From: Pseudoalteromonas denitrificans DSM 6059
GTDB taxonomy: Bacteria > Pseudomonadota > Gammaproteobacteria > Enterobacterales > Alteromonadaceae
Length of the DNA: 64,000 bases
Assembly: GCF_900112265.1 (NCBI RefSeq)
Contig: NZ_FOLO01000005.1
Coordinates: forward strand, 1-64,000
Direction of reading: 5' to 3'
The translations under genes and the position numbers were made by a program. The notes beneath the pieces are model-generated. The model had not been told where the DNA came from, did not search any database, and saw only the letters and a program-made list of their open reading frames with translations. This document shows positions 1 through 7,136 of the stretch, in pieces. Each line of letters begins with the position of its first letter. Within the stretch, counting starts at the first letter, position 1.

Positions 1-2
1 CA

Positions 3-323
3 ACAACCGCAGTCGGCAAGCCAATCCATTATGCCTTGAATCAATGGGAAAAACTGATCCGCTATGTTGAAAACGGTCACCTGGATATTGATAACAATCG
101 TGCCGAACGTGCGGTTAAACCATTTGTTATCGGGAGAAAGAATTGGATGTTCAGTAATACACGCAATGGTGCACAAGCCAGTGCGGTACTTTACAGCATA
201 GTCCAAACAGCCAAAGCAAACGGATTGGTGCCATATGACTACATCAGTCATTGCCTTGAGCATCTTATCCATGCTCCTGAAAACTTGGATGCCATTCTGC
301 CCTGGAATGTAAAACTGGGCTAG
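3..323 (+). CDS. IS66-family transposase, C-terminal part (5' end outside window)
   Basis: The open frame enters from the window edge and ends with TAG at 321-323. It carries the conserved C-terminal block of IS66 transposases (TnpC): ALNQWEKL, then DNNRAERAVKPFVIGRKNW, then NGAQASAVLYSIVQTAKANG, and a closing segment with YDYISHCLEHL. The glutamate in NNRAERA is the family's final catalytic acidic residue. About 106 codons are visible of a protein normally around 500 residues. The TTG at 36 is internal and not a real start. The visible part is not degraded, so the element could be active if the rest is intact. Confidence 0.9.
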   Translation, partial: TTAVGKPIHYALNQWEKLIRYVENGHLDIDNNRAERAVKPFVIGRKNWMFSNTRNGAQASAVLYSIVQTAKANGLVPYDYISHCLEHLIHAPENLDAILPWNVKLG

Positions 324-329
324 GTGTAT

Positions 330-345
330 TTGCCCAGTCGTTTAC
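330..345 (+). repeat. Right terminal inverted repeat of the IS66 element
   Basis: TTGCCCAGTCGTTTAC. The reverse complement starts GTAAACGACTGGG, which resembles IS66 ends. The flanking 346-353 octamer is the predicted target duplication. The left copy is outside the window, so this remains unpaired evidence. Confidence 0.6.
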
Positions 346-354
346 GATCTAACA

Positions 355-1863
355 GTGTTAATTATTGAACCTGTCGAAAATATGAGAGTTACGATAGCAG
401 CGATGCTTGTTAAATTGTCATTTGGAAAAGTGATACAAGCAAAAAATGGTGCTGAGGCTTTGGTAATACTGGACAAGGGTCATATCAATATTGTTATATC
501 GGAATATAACCTGCCTAAAGTCAATGGTATAGAGTTATTGAGGCATATCAGATCAAATTATGAAACAAGTAGAATACCATTTGTTATGTTATCGTCCACG
601 ATTGAACAAAATGAAGTATTGCTAGCCATTCAACACGGTGTCTCAGAGTATGTTGTAAAACCTTTTTCAATAAAAATTCTACAAAAATATCTAATAAGTT
701 CTATGGAAAATCCTATCAAGTCAACTGCAAGTTTACTTAGTACGTATAAGGAGAATGCGATAACTCAATCTGAAATAGTACAAGAAAAGCCTGTAATACT
801 TGTTGTCGATGATGTGCCGGACATTATTCATGTCATAGCTGATGTATTAAGGAAAGATTACAAAGTCAAAGGAGTAGTGAGTGGAGAGAAAGCATTAAAA
901 ATTTGCCAATCAAAATCTCAACCTGACTTGATTCTACTTGATATCATGATGCCAGGGATGGATGGCCTTGAATTGTGTAAAATTATCAAGACTGATCCAT
1001 TGACTCAGCATATCACCATTATTTTTCTGACAGCTTTAAATCAACCTGAAAAAGTTGTCGAAGGACTGAGCTTGGGAGCGGTTGACTATATTACAAAACC
1101 GATTAACCCAAAAATAACCAAAGCTCGAGTTAAAACTCATATCAATTCGATTTTGAATCAAAAATTACTCCGTTCACAATTAGATACTATGATAGATAAT
1201 ATTAGTCTTAGGGATGAATTTGATCGGATAATTCAAAATGACCTGAAAAGCCCAATTTCGCATTTGCTGGCAGGTATTGAAGATATATTAAAAAGCAAGA
1301 AAAACAGTAATGTGGTTGCTACGATTGCACAGAGTTTAAAATTATCCTGCTCTTCTCTATCTCAACAAGTTAGCAATATGGGCATCTTGTACAAAATAGA
1401 GGATGGTAGTTATAAATTATCACCTGAAATTTTTGATCTTTCCCTTTTAGTAATTGATGTTATTGAAAAATATTCTTTACTTATTGAAAGAAAAAACCTT
1501 GAGTTAAAGACGGAGTTTAATGGACAACACAAAGTTAAAGGTGAGGCGTCACTTACTTCATCTATCATTTCTAGCCTTTTACAAAATGCAATTGAAGCTG
1601 CACCGAACGGGTCTGTAATTAAACTTAGTTTAGAAAATAAAGCTCAACTTGCATATCTTAAATTAACGAATCGAGGTAGTATACCACAAGAAATGAACAA
1701 GGTTTTCTTTGAGAAGTATTCAACGTCGGGTAAAAAAGATGCTTCAGGCATAGGCACTTATTCTGCAAAATTAATGACAGAAATTCAGCTCGGCACAATA
1801 GAATTAAATTCATCTATTCAAGGTGAAACCACCATTAACCTTTCACTACCTGCAAGTAATTAA
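355..1863 (+). CDS. Degenerate hybrid sensor: two receiver domains plus histidine-kinase-like ATPase, 5' end displaced by IS66
   Basis: 502 residues are read from a GTG at 355. Domain order is receiver 1 (about 1-115), receiver 2 (about 147-262), a dimerisation helix region (about 285-310) and a HATPase domain (about 370-500, N box LLQNAIEAA and G box GIGTY). Receiver 2 is canonical (VVDD, LLDIMMPGMDG). Receiver 1 has ISEYNLP where the phospho-acceptor Asp should be, so Glu replaces Asp. The H-box reads QNDLKSP, so the phosphorylatable His is Asn. Both features suggest a pseudo-receiver and a kinase-dead output, possibly a scaffold or ATP sensor. The frame stays open upstream (VVYDLT) into the IS66 end, so the insertion removed only the first few codons. 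The gene may now depend on the GTG, a start with no good ribosome site. Membrane segments are absent, so the protein is cytoplasmic. Confidence 0.8.
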   Translation: MLIIEPVENMRVTIAAMLVKLSFGKVIQAKNGAEALVILDKGHINIVISEYNLPKVNGIELLRHIRSNYETSRIPFVMLSSTIEQNEVLLAIQHGVSEYVVKPFSIKILQKYLISSMENPIKSTASLLSTYKENAITQSEIVQEKPVILVVDDVPDIIHVIADVLRKDYKVKGVVSGEKALKICQSKSQPDLILLDIMMPGMDGLELCKIIKTDPLTQHITIIFLTALNQPEKVVEGLSLGAVDYITKPINPKITKARVKTHINSILNQKLLRSQLDTMIDNISLRDEFDRIIQNDLKSPISHLLAGIEDILKSKKNSNVVATIAQSLKLSCSSLSQQVSNMGILYKIEDGSYKLSPEIFDLSLLVIDVIEKYSLLIERKNLELKTEFNGQHKVKGEASLTSSIISSLLQNAIEAAPNGSVIKLSLENKAQLAYLKLTNRGSIPQEMNKVFFEKYSTSGKKDASGIGTYSAKLMTEIQLGTIELNSSIQGETTINLSLPASN

Positions 1864-2324
1864 ATAATAAAAATTAACTTTCATAAAACGCCCTTAATAC
1901 ATTGAACAATGTGACAAACATTGACTCTTATTGCTCTCAGACACACTAAAAAAACTTTACTTACAGATAACTTAAGCTCACTGTTTTAGTGCATGCTTAT
2001 TGAAAGTCGATTAAATTACAAATTCTAGCGCAGTATGTCCCTCTAAACGCCATAGGATGATTAATTTCATGTCCGTAGTATGATCAGAATGCTGACCTAC
2101 GTTGCATCAAATTATTTATACCTCTAAAAACAAATTAAGTATTAAGATATAATTTTTTATGTTCCGTTTTCCTATCTTAGTGAACAATAAAAACCTTCAA
2201 TATTGACCTTTGCTAATGACTTCACCAGGCTCAAAATTATCGTTTATGATAATAATCGATTACACGACATTGCGGTCATTAACCCAACTCAATTAATAGA
2301 CGGAAAAAGTTTATTATGGAAAAT
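1864..2324. other. Gene-free AT-rich stretch
   Basis: No convincing coding frame was found. An open frame at 2203-2451 starts at a poor TTG and runs into the intron remnant, so I do not accept it. No terminator or tandem repeat was recognised. The stretch separates the sensor gene from the cassette array. Confidence 0.5.
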
Positions 2325-2402
2325 GAACCGCCCAGTGCGGACCCGCATGATGGGTGGTATGGGGGCAGGGGGCTGGAGGTTAGAGACCTCCGACTACCCG
2401 AT
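2325..2402 (+). ncRNA. 3' end (domains V-VI) of a group II intron, bacterial class C-like remnant
   Basis: GAACCGCCCA (2325-2334) pairs with TGGGTGGT (2351-2358) around an inner TGCGGACCCGCA hairpin, giving a domain V-sized stem. A second hairpin with arms GGAGG and CCTCC follows, then an unpaired A in GACTACCCGAT, the expected domain VI and 3' end. The run GAACCGCC...GGTGGTRTG...CTACYCGAT matches my memory of class C intron 3' ends. No reverse transcriptase or 5' intron sequence precedes it, so only about 80 bases survive. It lies on the strand opposite the neighbouring cassette gene and abuts that gene's stop codon, as reported for introns that target attC sites. A covariance-model search for domain V would settle it. 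Confidence 0.55.
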
Positions 2403-2767
2403 TAGGTGCAAAACTCCATTACTTCATGGACAATTCCGGAGGGATCTTTAAAAGCCGAATAACGTCCCCATCTATTTTGGTTTGGAGATTCATGCACAAA
2501 AACAACCCCTTTTGATTTCAAATCTCTCATTTTTTCATCCAAATTTTGAACAGTAAAAACCAAGGTAGAATTAGCATTATAACCATGCTCATATTCGATT
2601 GACTCCATCCCGCTCTGGAACATAAACACTATATGATGACCAATATTAAATTTTAAACAGTCGTTATGCTCTTCCATCAATTCAAAGCCTAAAACATTCA
2701 CATAAAACTCTTTTGAAATATTAAGGTTATGAACGACTAATAACGTTGATGGATTCTCCATAATCAA
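2402..2767 (-). CDS. VOC superfamily (glyoxalase/bleomycin-resistance fold) protein
   Basis: 121 residues, a single-domain vicinal-oxygen-chelate protein. Typical features are the first beta-alpha unit LLVVHNLNISKEFYVNVLGFEL, a central VFTVQNLDEKMRDLKSKG and a closing FKDPSGIVHEVMEF, in which the last Glu is the usual metal ligand position. Substrate cannot be deduced. Such proteins include isomerases, dioxygenases and drug-binding proteins, and are common integron cassette cargo. The start may be the second ATG (2761). The TAA stop touches the 3' end of the intron remnant, which suggests the intron entered the attC of this cassette. Confidence 0.8.
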   Translation of the reverse strand: MIMENPSTLLVVHNLNISKEFYVNVLGFELMEEHNDCLKFNIGHHIVFMFQSGMESIEYEHGYNANSTLVFTVQNLDEKMRDLKSKGVVFVHESPNQNRWGRYSAFKDPSGIVHEVMEFCT

Positions 2768-2859
2768 CTTTGCTCCTAACGAGCCTGTAGAATTTATCTA
2801 AAGGCTAAAATTTGTAGAAAGTGAGTTCCTGTATCGTATTGTAAGCTTAAAATCACAGC

Positions 2860-2980
2860 TAACTAATGCAATTAGGGCCCCATTTTTGGGCTGTAAAATT
2901 AAATTTTTAATTATTTTACAGCCTCAACGCTTTTATAATAGAGAGATGTTAACTATTTAAGCACGAAGCGGCTAGTTAAC
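2860..2980. repeat. attC-like palindromic spacer after the 2972-3367 cassette gene
   Basis: In cassette orientation the gene's TAG stop is followed by a short inverted repeat (GTTAACTA...TAGTTAAC, 2948-2980) enclosing GCCGCTTCG. Next comes AAGCGTTGAGGCTGTAAAAT, and a long hairpin whose arms are CTGTAAAATTAAA and its near complement (about 2893-2924), ending near GTTAGCTG. The core sites look rearranged, so exact limits are uncertain. Confidence 0.4.
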
Positions 2981-3367
2981 ATTATTGCGCCAATTTGGTT
3001 GACGCTGTTCTAAATAGTTCAAGTTCTTAGCTAGGTTACAATGCGTAATGGAGGTTTTTTTCTTATCATTTTCAAAGAAAACAAATTTATCACCTAATTT
3101 GAACTCAGTATTACAAGAAGTCTTGTGGTTAAATGACAAGAAATAATAACCACTTTGAGGTTTTCCTTTTAAGACATCGACAATCTTTATTGAAACTTTG
3201 TCATAGTTTCCACCTTTATCAGTGATTGCCTCAACTGAATCGATTGATCCAACAAAAACATACTTAACCTGATTTAAGGACTCTTCAATTGTTGGATAAT
3301 CAGCACATGAACAACCCCAAGTAGCCTTTGATATTATAATCAGTAGAAAAGAAAGTATTAAACGCAT
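2972..3367 (-). CDS. Secreted cysteine-containing protein, TIMP/netrin-like fold suspected
   Basis: 131 residues. A signal peptide (MRLILSFLLIIISKATWG) is followed directly by CSCADYP, then KYVFVGSI and a beta-rich body with Cys at SCNTEF and THCNLAK. An N-terminal Cys-x-Cys right after the signal cleavage, plus a VFxGxV strand, is characteristic of netrin-like/TIMP-type domains found in some secreted bacterial proteins. The fold call is by pattern only. The protein is predicted periplasmic or secreted. It forms its own cassette and has no visible promoter. Confidence 0.65.
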   Translation of the reverse strand: MRLILSFLLIIISKATWGCSCADYPTIEESLNQVKYVFVGSIDSVEAITDKGGNYDKVSIKIVDVLKGKPQSGYYFLSFNHKTSCNTEFKLGDKFVFFENDKKKTSITHCNLAKNLNYLEQRQPNWRNNVN

Positions 3368-3379
3368 TCTCTTTGGTCC

Positions 3380-3465
3380 TTAATGCCTCTAGCCAAATTC
3401 TGGGGCGAATTGCTCAGTAAATGGCATAGCAAGCTTGGTAAATCTTAATTTAAACACTGTTATAC
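3380..3465 (-). repeat. attC-like site of the 3488-3754 cassette
   Basis: Read on the minus strand it begins GTATAACAGTG and continues TAAATTAAGATTTACCAA, ATGCCATTT and GAGCAATTCGCCC. Those three blocks also occur in the same order in the spacer at 4172-4284. The distal core site is poorly preserved (GCATTAAGG). The shared blocks between two non-homologous genes are good evidence for a recombination-site repeat. Confidence 0.5.
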
Positions 3466-3487
3466 GGAACTATTTCAAAGGCTGCCG

Positions 3488-3754
3488 CTACTTTTTCAAT
3501 AAAATATTATTCTCTTTACCTTCTGGCTTCCAGCCATATTCCAACGCAAATTCAATACCTAGCTTAATTTCTGATGGCTTTAATTCAAAGTGCCAAGATG
3601 AAATATCAATGTATAAAATGGATGAGTTATTCCGATCTATGTTAACTCGAACATAAGATTCAACAAAAGGATATAATGTTAAATCTGATTGCTGAGTTAC
3701 CCAAACATATTCTTGCTTAGCTATATGTATTTTTCGTATAGATTTACGACTCAT
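3488..3754 (-). CDS. Hypothetical cassette protein, 88 residues
   Basis: Not recognised. The protein is small and soluble, with a basic N-terminus (MSRKSIRKIHIAK), a beta-rich middle and a C-terminal segment (SSWHFELKPSEIKLGIEFALEYGW). There is no signal peptide or membrane segment. Its strand, size and the attC-like site downstream support it as a cassette gene. No function can be offered. Confidence 0.6.
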   Translation of the reverse strand: MSRKSIRKIHIAKQEYVWVTQQSDLTLYPFVESYVRVNIDRNNSSILYIDISSWHFELKPSEIKLGIEFALEYGWKPEGKENNILLKK

Positions 3755-3966
3755 TGTATGCCAATTTACCTGCTGTAAAACCCCACAATAAAAAGCTATA
3801 AATCAGATGGTTATACTTAATCTAGGTGCGAACGACCAACTGTTTTTTGTACTATCACTTCACTGGCTTGTAAAGTTACGTACTTAAATATCACCGCTTC
3901 CATCTGCTTGAGTTGGCTCAAAATCTCTTTTACTATTGTGAGCTTTGCTATTTCTATTAGAGTCTA

Positions 3967-4167
3967 TTAAAAGTCAATTATTAAACCTACCATTAGACAA
4001 GGTAAACTCCAAGCTAATGCAAAATCCCAAACAAAAGTATTTTCCTTTAGGTTGTAGCTTAAAAGAACAACAATTATGATACTTGTTAACGAACAAATGA
4101 TTCTTCCGCCAAATAAGCTGCAAAACGCTATAAAAAATCTTGCTCCTGAAATACGTTTATTTGACAT
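3967..4167 (-). CDS. Small membrane protein, 66 residues
   Basis: Two hydrophobic segments (about residues 11-33 and 45-64) follow a basic start (MSNKRISGAR), so this should be an inner-membrane protein with two helices. No family was recognised. It is encoded in the same direction as the other cassettes and separated from the next by an attC-like palindrome. The upstream 3755-3966 spacer shows no clear attC, so it could share a cassette with its neighbour. Confidence 0.55.
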   Translation of the reverse strand: MSNKRISGARFFIAFCSLFGGRIICSLTSIIIVVLLSYNLKENTFVWDFALAWSLPCLMVGLIIDF

Positions 4168-4171
4168 TTAA

Positions 4172-4284
4172 TTCAAACCTTGAGAGCAAAGCCCCGCTAG
4201 GAAGTGCGCCAAACGCGGGCGGGCGATTTGCTCCAAAATGGTATGACCACTTTGGTGAATCTTAATTTAGCGGCTTGTTATAAG
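4172..4284 (-). repeat. attC-like site of the 4289-4546 cassette
   Basis: On the minus strand it starts TTATAACAAGCCGC and contains a long imperfect hairpin with arms GAGCAAATCGCCCGC and GCGGGGCTTTGCTC. It ends near CAAGGTTTGAA. It shares ordered blocks with 3380-3465. Length about 113 bases, within the usual attC range. Confidence 0.6.
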
Positions 4285-4288
4285 AAAT

Positions 4289-4546
4289 TTAATCACCCGT
4301 TCCTGTAATATTTGTATTGTTGTTCACGCCACCACCAAATAATTTTGATGGGCTTAGTTGAACATCTTGAGAGCGATGAAATAGCCAGAACCCAATAGCT
4401 GCTGCTACCGGAATTAGCCAAACAAGAATAATTTGAGCTACTTTCTGAAAAGTTTCAAGATCATCTCTCTTAGTCAAGTAAATTGACACAAATAAATTCA
4501 TTAAAGCTACAACAGCAAAGAAAATGTGCCAGTAATTCAATTCCAT
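4289..4546 (-). CDS. Small two-helix membrane protein
   Basis: The start is taken at the second ATG (4546) because a GGAGG sequence lies five bases before it, inside the longer frame that begins at 4558. The 85-residue product starts MELNYWHIFFAVV, has two hydrophobic helices (about 5-23 and 33-55) and a Gly/Asn-rich tail (FGGGVNNNTNITGTGD). It is predicted to sit in the inner membrane. No family was recognised. Confidence 0.6.
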   Translation of the reverse strand: MELNYWHIFFAVVALMNLFVSIYLTKRDDLETFQKVAQIILVWLIPVAAAIGFWLFHRSQDVQLSPSKLFGGGVNNNTNITGTGD

Positions 4547-4563
4547 CCAAACCTCCATAACTT

Positions 4564-4673
4564 TTAACGCTTTACTAATACGCGCATGAAATTAAATGTA
4601 ATGTTCACACCTGTTTACTTTTAAAACAACAAGTTAAAGTTAAAGCTTTCCGATTTAGTAACTTGTTATAAGC
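4564..4673 (-). repeat. attC-like site of the 35-codon cassette
   Basis: On the minus strand it starts TTATAACAAGTTAC and ends TAAAGCGTTAAAAG, that is, AAC- and GTT-type core sites about 105 bases apart. The inner arms are AT-rich. It directly follows the TAG stop of the short ORF at 4675-4782. Confidence 0.55.
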
Positions 4674-4674
4674 C

Positions 4675-4782
4675 CTATACACGGCAGCCATTTTCATAAT
4701 AATAGTGCTCTTGACTAACCGTAGTAAAACCACCAACTGAAAAATTGGCATTGTTTTTATTGAGCACCCAGACTGATCCCAT
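4675..4782 (-). CDS. Very short cassette ORF, 35 codons
   Basis: ATG at 4782, TAG at 4675-4677. The product has no signal peptide or helix; its C-terminus is rich in Tyr, Asn and aromatic residues (EHYYYENGCRV). It lies precisely between two attC-like sites, with the start 20-odd bases after GTTATAAGC and the stop adjoining the next core site. That cassette-like placement is the main reason to believe it. A longer overlapping frame that runs into the neighbouring gene is not accepted. Confidence 0.4.
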   Translation of the reverse strand: MGSVWVLNKNNANFSVGGFTTVSQEHYYYENGCRV

Positions 4783-4796
4783 ACACAAAATTTCTA

Positions 4797-4893
4797 AGAG
4801 CTTATAACACCAACCACAACTGCGTTGTAAGTTTGCGGGCTTTTTGAAACAAAAAGCATGACAGTTTACGGAGTCTAATTGATGGTTCTTATT
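4797..4893 (-). repeat. attC-like site after the two-gene cassette
   Basis: On the minus strand it begins at CGTTAATAAG, overlapping the stop of the 4892-5278 gene, and ends at GGTGTTATAAGC. The apex is a hairpin with CTTTTTG and CAAAAAG arms. Core sites are imperfect. Confidence 0.4.
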
Positions 4894-5278
4894 AACGAGC
4901 ATACGCATCAAGTCTTGTAATTGTAAATGCAACAAACTCACCCACAACTTTTGGATCATGTGTATCAATGGGGACTTCAAGTTTAATGGCTCCTGCATCA
5001 ACAATAACTTCAGGAGTTATATCAATTACTCTACCATAAACTCGATATGACCAGCCTATTAGATGTTCAATACCCATTTTTTGTTCGAGATTACCAGAGA
5101 ATATAGACTCCCATTCTTCATCTTCGTAGAAAAGACCAGCTGAAATATCAATTTCAATCTTTTCACCAGCAGTACAATTTTCACCGCCAAAATCATCCAT
5201 AGCGTGTAACTCAACGCCATCGATTTCAATGGTAGCTTGGAGGTACTCACCTTCCGATTTTATGAATATAGCTTCCAT
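4892..5278 (-). CDS. Hypothetical protein, second gene of a two-gene cassette
   Basis: 128 residues, acidic, soluble and beta-rich, with no signal peptide. Not assigned to a family. It begins one base after the stop codon of the SMI1-like gene 5280-5816, so the two are almost certainly translated together and mobilised as one cassette. SMI1-type proteins are often immunity proteins, and this partner could be a second immunity protein or an associated regulator. Nothing in it looks like a toxin (no nuclease or protease motif). Confidence 0.65.
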   Translation of the reverse strand: MEAIFIKSEGEYLQATIEIDGVELHAMDDFGGENCTAGEKIEIDISAGLFYEDEEWESIFSGNLEQKMGIEHLIGWSYRVYGRVIDITPEVIVDAGAIKLEVPIDTHDPKVVGEFVAFTITRLDAYAR

Positions 5279-5279
5279 A

Positions 5280-5816
5280 CTAGCCTAGCGAGTTAACGCA
5301 CAGTTCCTTTTTCCAATATTCTTCAAGGCTTTTCCCATAAACTCCAACATCAGTACCAACTATAGAAATCACGGGGGATAAGCTTTTATTTTTAAAAACA
5401 ACTAAAGCCCTATGCCCATACAATGCAATATAACCTTCAATATCATCGAAAGGAAAACCTTCAAGTTGCAATGCTTCGTTTACGTACTTTCTATTTTGTT
5501 CAATTTCTTCTAATAGCCATTTAGTATTTTCCAAATCTTCAGGGTATTGATAGCAAATACGACCATATATTTCTGGCGCTGTTTCCGCTTGAAAATCGAC
5601 ACAGTCTTGATCAAAACCATTTAATTCAGATAAAAATGTTCGATACATAGAGGGAACTGAAAACCCCAGTTTTTTCTGTAAAGAGTCTATTTCATTATGT
5701 GTTAACCCAGAGTTCCACCTTGTTTCAGGTTGAATCTGATAACCACAAACCCCTTCATAGAGATCACAATCATACCACTCAGATTCAGTTAAACTTTTAA
5801 ATTCTCGCCAATTCAT
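5280..5816 (-). CDS. SMI1/KNR4 family (SUKH-type) protein
   Basis: 178 residues. The SMI1/KNR4 signature is clear at about residues 35-70: GLTHNEIDSLQKKLGFSVP, then MYRTFLSELNGFD (the family's helix, LP-x-x-y-x-x-FL and NG elements). It continues with a GYIALYGHRALVVF strand region. Bacterial members of this superfamily are frequently immunity proteins against contact-dependent or polymorphic toxins. That role is inferred here, since no cognate toxin gene is adjacent. It is first of two tightly packed genes in one cassette. Confidence 0.75.
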   Translation of the reverse strand: MNWREFKSLTESEWYDCDLYEGVCGYQIQPETRWNSGLTHNEIDSLQKKLGFSVPSMYRTFLSELNGFDQDCVDFQAETAPEIYGRICYQYPEDLENTKWLLEEIEQNRKYVNEALQLEGFPFDDIEGYIALYGHRALVVFKNKSLSPVISIVGTDVGVYGKSLEEYWKKELCVNSLG

Positions 5817-5824
5817 ATTCGAAC

Positions 5825-5889
5825 TACTAACCCTTTACACAACGGAAAATGCGTGGGCTTTATCTTTCCAATTGATGTAACTTGTTAAC
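5825..5889 (-). repeat. Possible attC-like site near the 5978-6499 cassette
   Basis: On the minus strand it runs from GTTAACAAGTTAC to AAGGGTTAGTAG, with GGAAA and TTTCC arms around GCCCACGC. It lies 90 bases beyond the gene's stop, farther than usual, so the assignment is tentative. Confidence 0.35.
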
Positions 5890-5977
5890 TGTGCACAACA
5901 CTGATGTTAAAGCAGTTTTAGTGCAACAGCTAAATTAAAATTTATTAGTAACAGGTTTAAATGACTTGCTACCGCTT

Positions 5978-6499
5978 TTATTTATAAGTTTCATTATAAA
6001 TATATACCGTTCCCTTGAAAATCCTCGGCAATTTTACTCGCCACTGTTTAGATTCTAATACAAGAGTATAAACAACAGGATCTCGCTCTTCATATATTAA
6101 ATCCCGAACAACAACATGAGCAATATCTTCTTTTTCTTTAATAAAACCTAGAATGTTTTCCGGTTCATACAAACCAAAATTTTTTCCTCTAGTTTCCCAT
6201 GTAAGTTGTGACCAAAATTCAAAAGCATCGTTTTCCAATATCTCTTTTATATCCTTTTCACCCAAAGGCTCTAATTCAAAGTCTTCATAAAAACTTTTTT
6301 TGTATAATAAAGGCTTTGTCGCCTCTTTTAACCATAATAATTCTGATTTTGCAACATACTCTGCTGCTTCATAGTAATTCTTTACTTTCATTTCACTAAG
6401 AAATTTATCAACTATATCAGCTGGGGATTCTATTGTTTTAGCCATTACATTTAGACTATTTAATAACAAGATAAGAAAAGACAACTTCAAAGGGTTCAC
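5978..6499 (-). CDS. Exported hypothetical protein, 173 residues
   Basis: An N-terminal signal peptide (MNPLKLSFLILLLNSLNVMAK) is followed by a mostly helical then beta domain resembling small periplasmic DUF4878/NTF2-like proteins: ADIVDKFLSEMKVKNYYEAAEYV at the start, and alternating VVVRDLIYEE/VYTLVLESKQWRVKLP strands at the end. The fold suggestion is by pattern only. No catalytic motif was seen. It is a cassette gene. Confidence 0.6.
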   Translation of the reverse strand: MNPLKLSFLILLLNSLNVMAKTIESPADIVDKFLSEMKVKNYYEAAEYVAKSELLWLKEATKPLLYKKSFYEDFELEPLGEKDIKEILENDAFEFWSQLTWETRGKNFGLYEPENILGFIKEKEDIAHVVVRDLIYEERDPVVYTLVLESKQWRVKLPRIFKGTVYIYNETYK

Positions 6500-6611
6500 A
6501 AGAGTACTCCTAATTACACATACAATTTAAAAAATAATATTTTTTGCACTGACCTCTCAGCAAGCGAAAGCGGCTTTAAACCGTTCCACGTGATTGCCAT
6601 TATTACATGCT

Positions 6612-7034
6612 TTAGCTGATAGAGCATTTGGCCGATTCCGCTGCTAGTTTTAGTGTGAAGCCCGACATAAATGAGATGTTTAGATGGCAAGCATCAGGAC
6701 TTGGTGCAGCCTTTGCGAAAGACTCTATCTCCTCGGTCATGTTGTTATGAATAAAACCCAATGATTCTAAACAGTCGTCTTCTGTATACGGAGTGCCTGA
6801 ATCACGTTCTTTACACTTAAATAGGCTAACACTCGAAAACTCCAAATCTAAGGTATTTGGGCAATCTGTAGCAACCCAATCTCCTGTAGATTTAACCCAA
6901 GAAAGCTTTACCTTACGATTCAATACGTCATAGGAAAGACCGATGAAATCAAGATTGTTGTGCAAGTCATAATATACGCCATCGCTCTCAACGGCGATGA
7001 AGTCACTTGCGATATTAAAGTTAGATAGATTCAT
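6612..7034 (-). CDS. Hypothetical cassette protein, 140 residues
   Basis: Not recognised. Soluble, acidic and beta-rich in the first half (SDGVYYDLHNNLDFIGLSYD), with Cys residues at DCPNTL, FKCKER and DDCLESLG and a short C-terminal helix. It has no signal peptide. It starts 14 bases from the end of the best attC site in the array, a typical cassette arrangement in which the ribosome site lies close to the recombination point. Confidence 0.55.
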   Translation of the reverse strand: MNLSNFNIASDFIAVESDGVYYDLHNNLDFIGLSYDVLNRKVKLSWVKSTGDWVATDCPNTLDLEFSSVSLFKCKERDSGTPYTEDDCLESLGFIHNNMTEEIESFAKAAPSPDACHLNISFMSGFTLKLAAESAKCSIS

Positions 7035-7048
7035 CGTGTCCGTGATAT

Positions 7049-7120
7049 ATAACGCTTACCTTTTGAGATTTTAATTGCCGCGAAGCGGCTATTAAAATTC
7101 CCTAAGAGGTACTTGTTAGC
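7049..7120 (-). repeat. attC site of the 7137-7697 cassette (best example)
   Basis: On the minus strand it begins GCTAACAAGTACCTC and ends AGGTAAGCGTTAT, with inner arms ATTTTAATAGCCGC and its near complement around a TTCG apex. The L-type arms TACCTC and AAGGTA flank the palindrome. Length 72 bases. This is the classical attC architecture (outer AAC/GTT cores, inner arms, GCCGCTTCGCGGC apex). Confidence 0.75.
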
Positions 7121-7136
7121 TTTTGTTTTAATAAAA

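Larger units (their letters stand above)
1..345 (+). mobile_element. IS66-family insertion sequence, right end (left part outside window)
   Basis: The end of an IS66-type transposase gene is followed after 22 bases by a terminal sequence at 330-345 that ends in GTTTAC. On the opposite strand this reads GTAAACGACTGGGC, like the GTAA-starting inverted repeats known for IS66 elements. The host gene resumes immediately afterwards. IS66 elements usually duplicate 8 bp of target, so 346-353 (GATCTAAC) is the expected duplication, but the other copy lies outside the window. The boundary at 345 is inferred from the repeat and the reading frame of the next gene. Confidence 0.75.

Noticed and set aside
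2203..2451. 82-codon plus-strand frame across the intron scar and the VOC gene end
   Set aside because: Poor start, runs through structured intron sequence and antisense to a clear VOC gene.
4783..5004. Upstream extension of the 35-codon cassette ORF (109-codon frame starting at 5004)
   Set aside because: The extension overlaps the real 128-residue gene in another frame and crosses an attC-like site. Only the last 35 codons lie between two sites.
5059..5250. 63-codon minus frame inside the 4892-5278 gene
   Set aside because: A shadow frame with a composition typical of out-of-frame reading.
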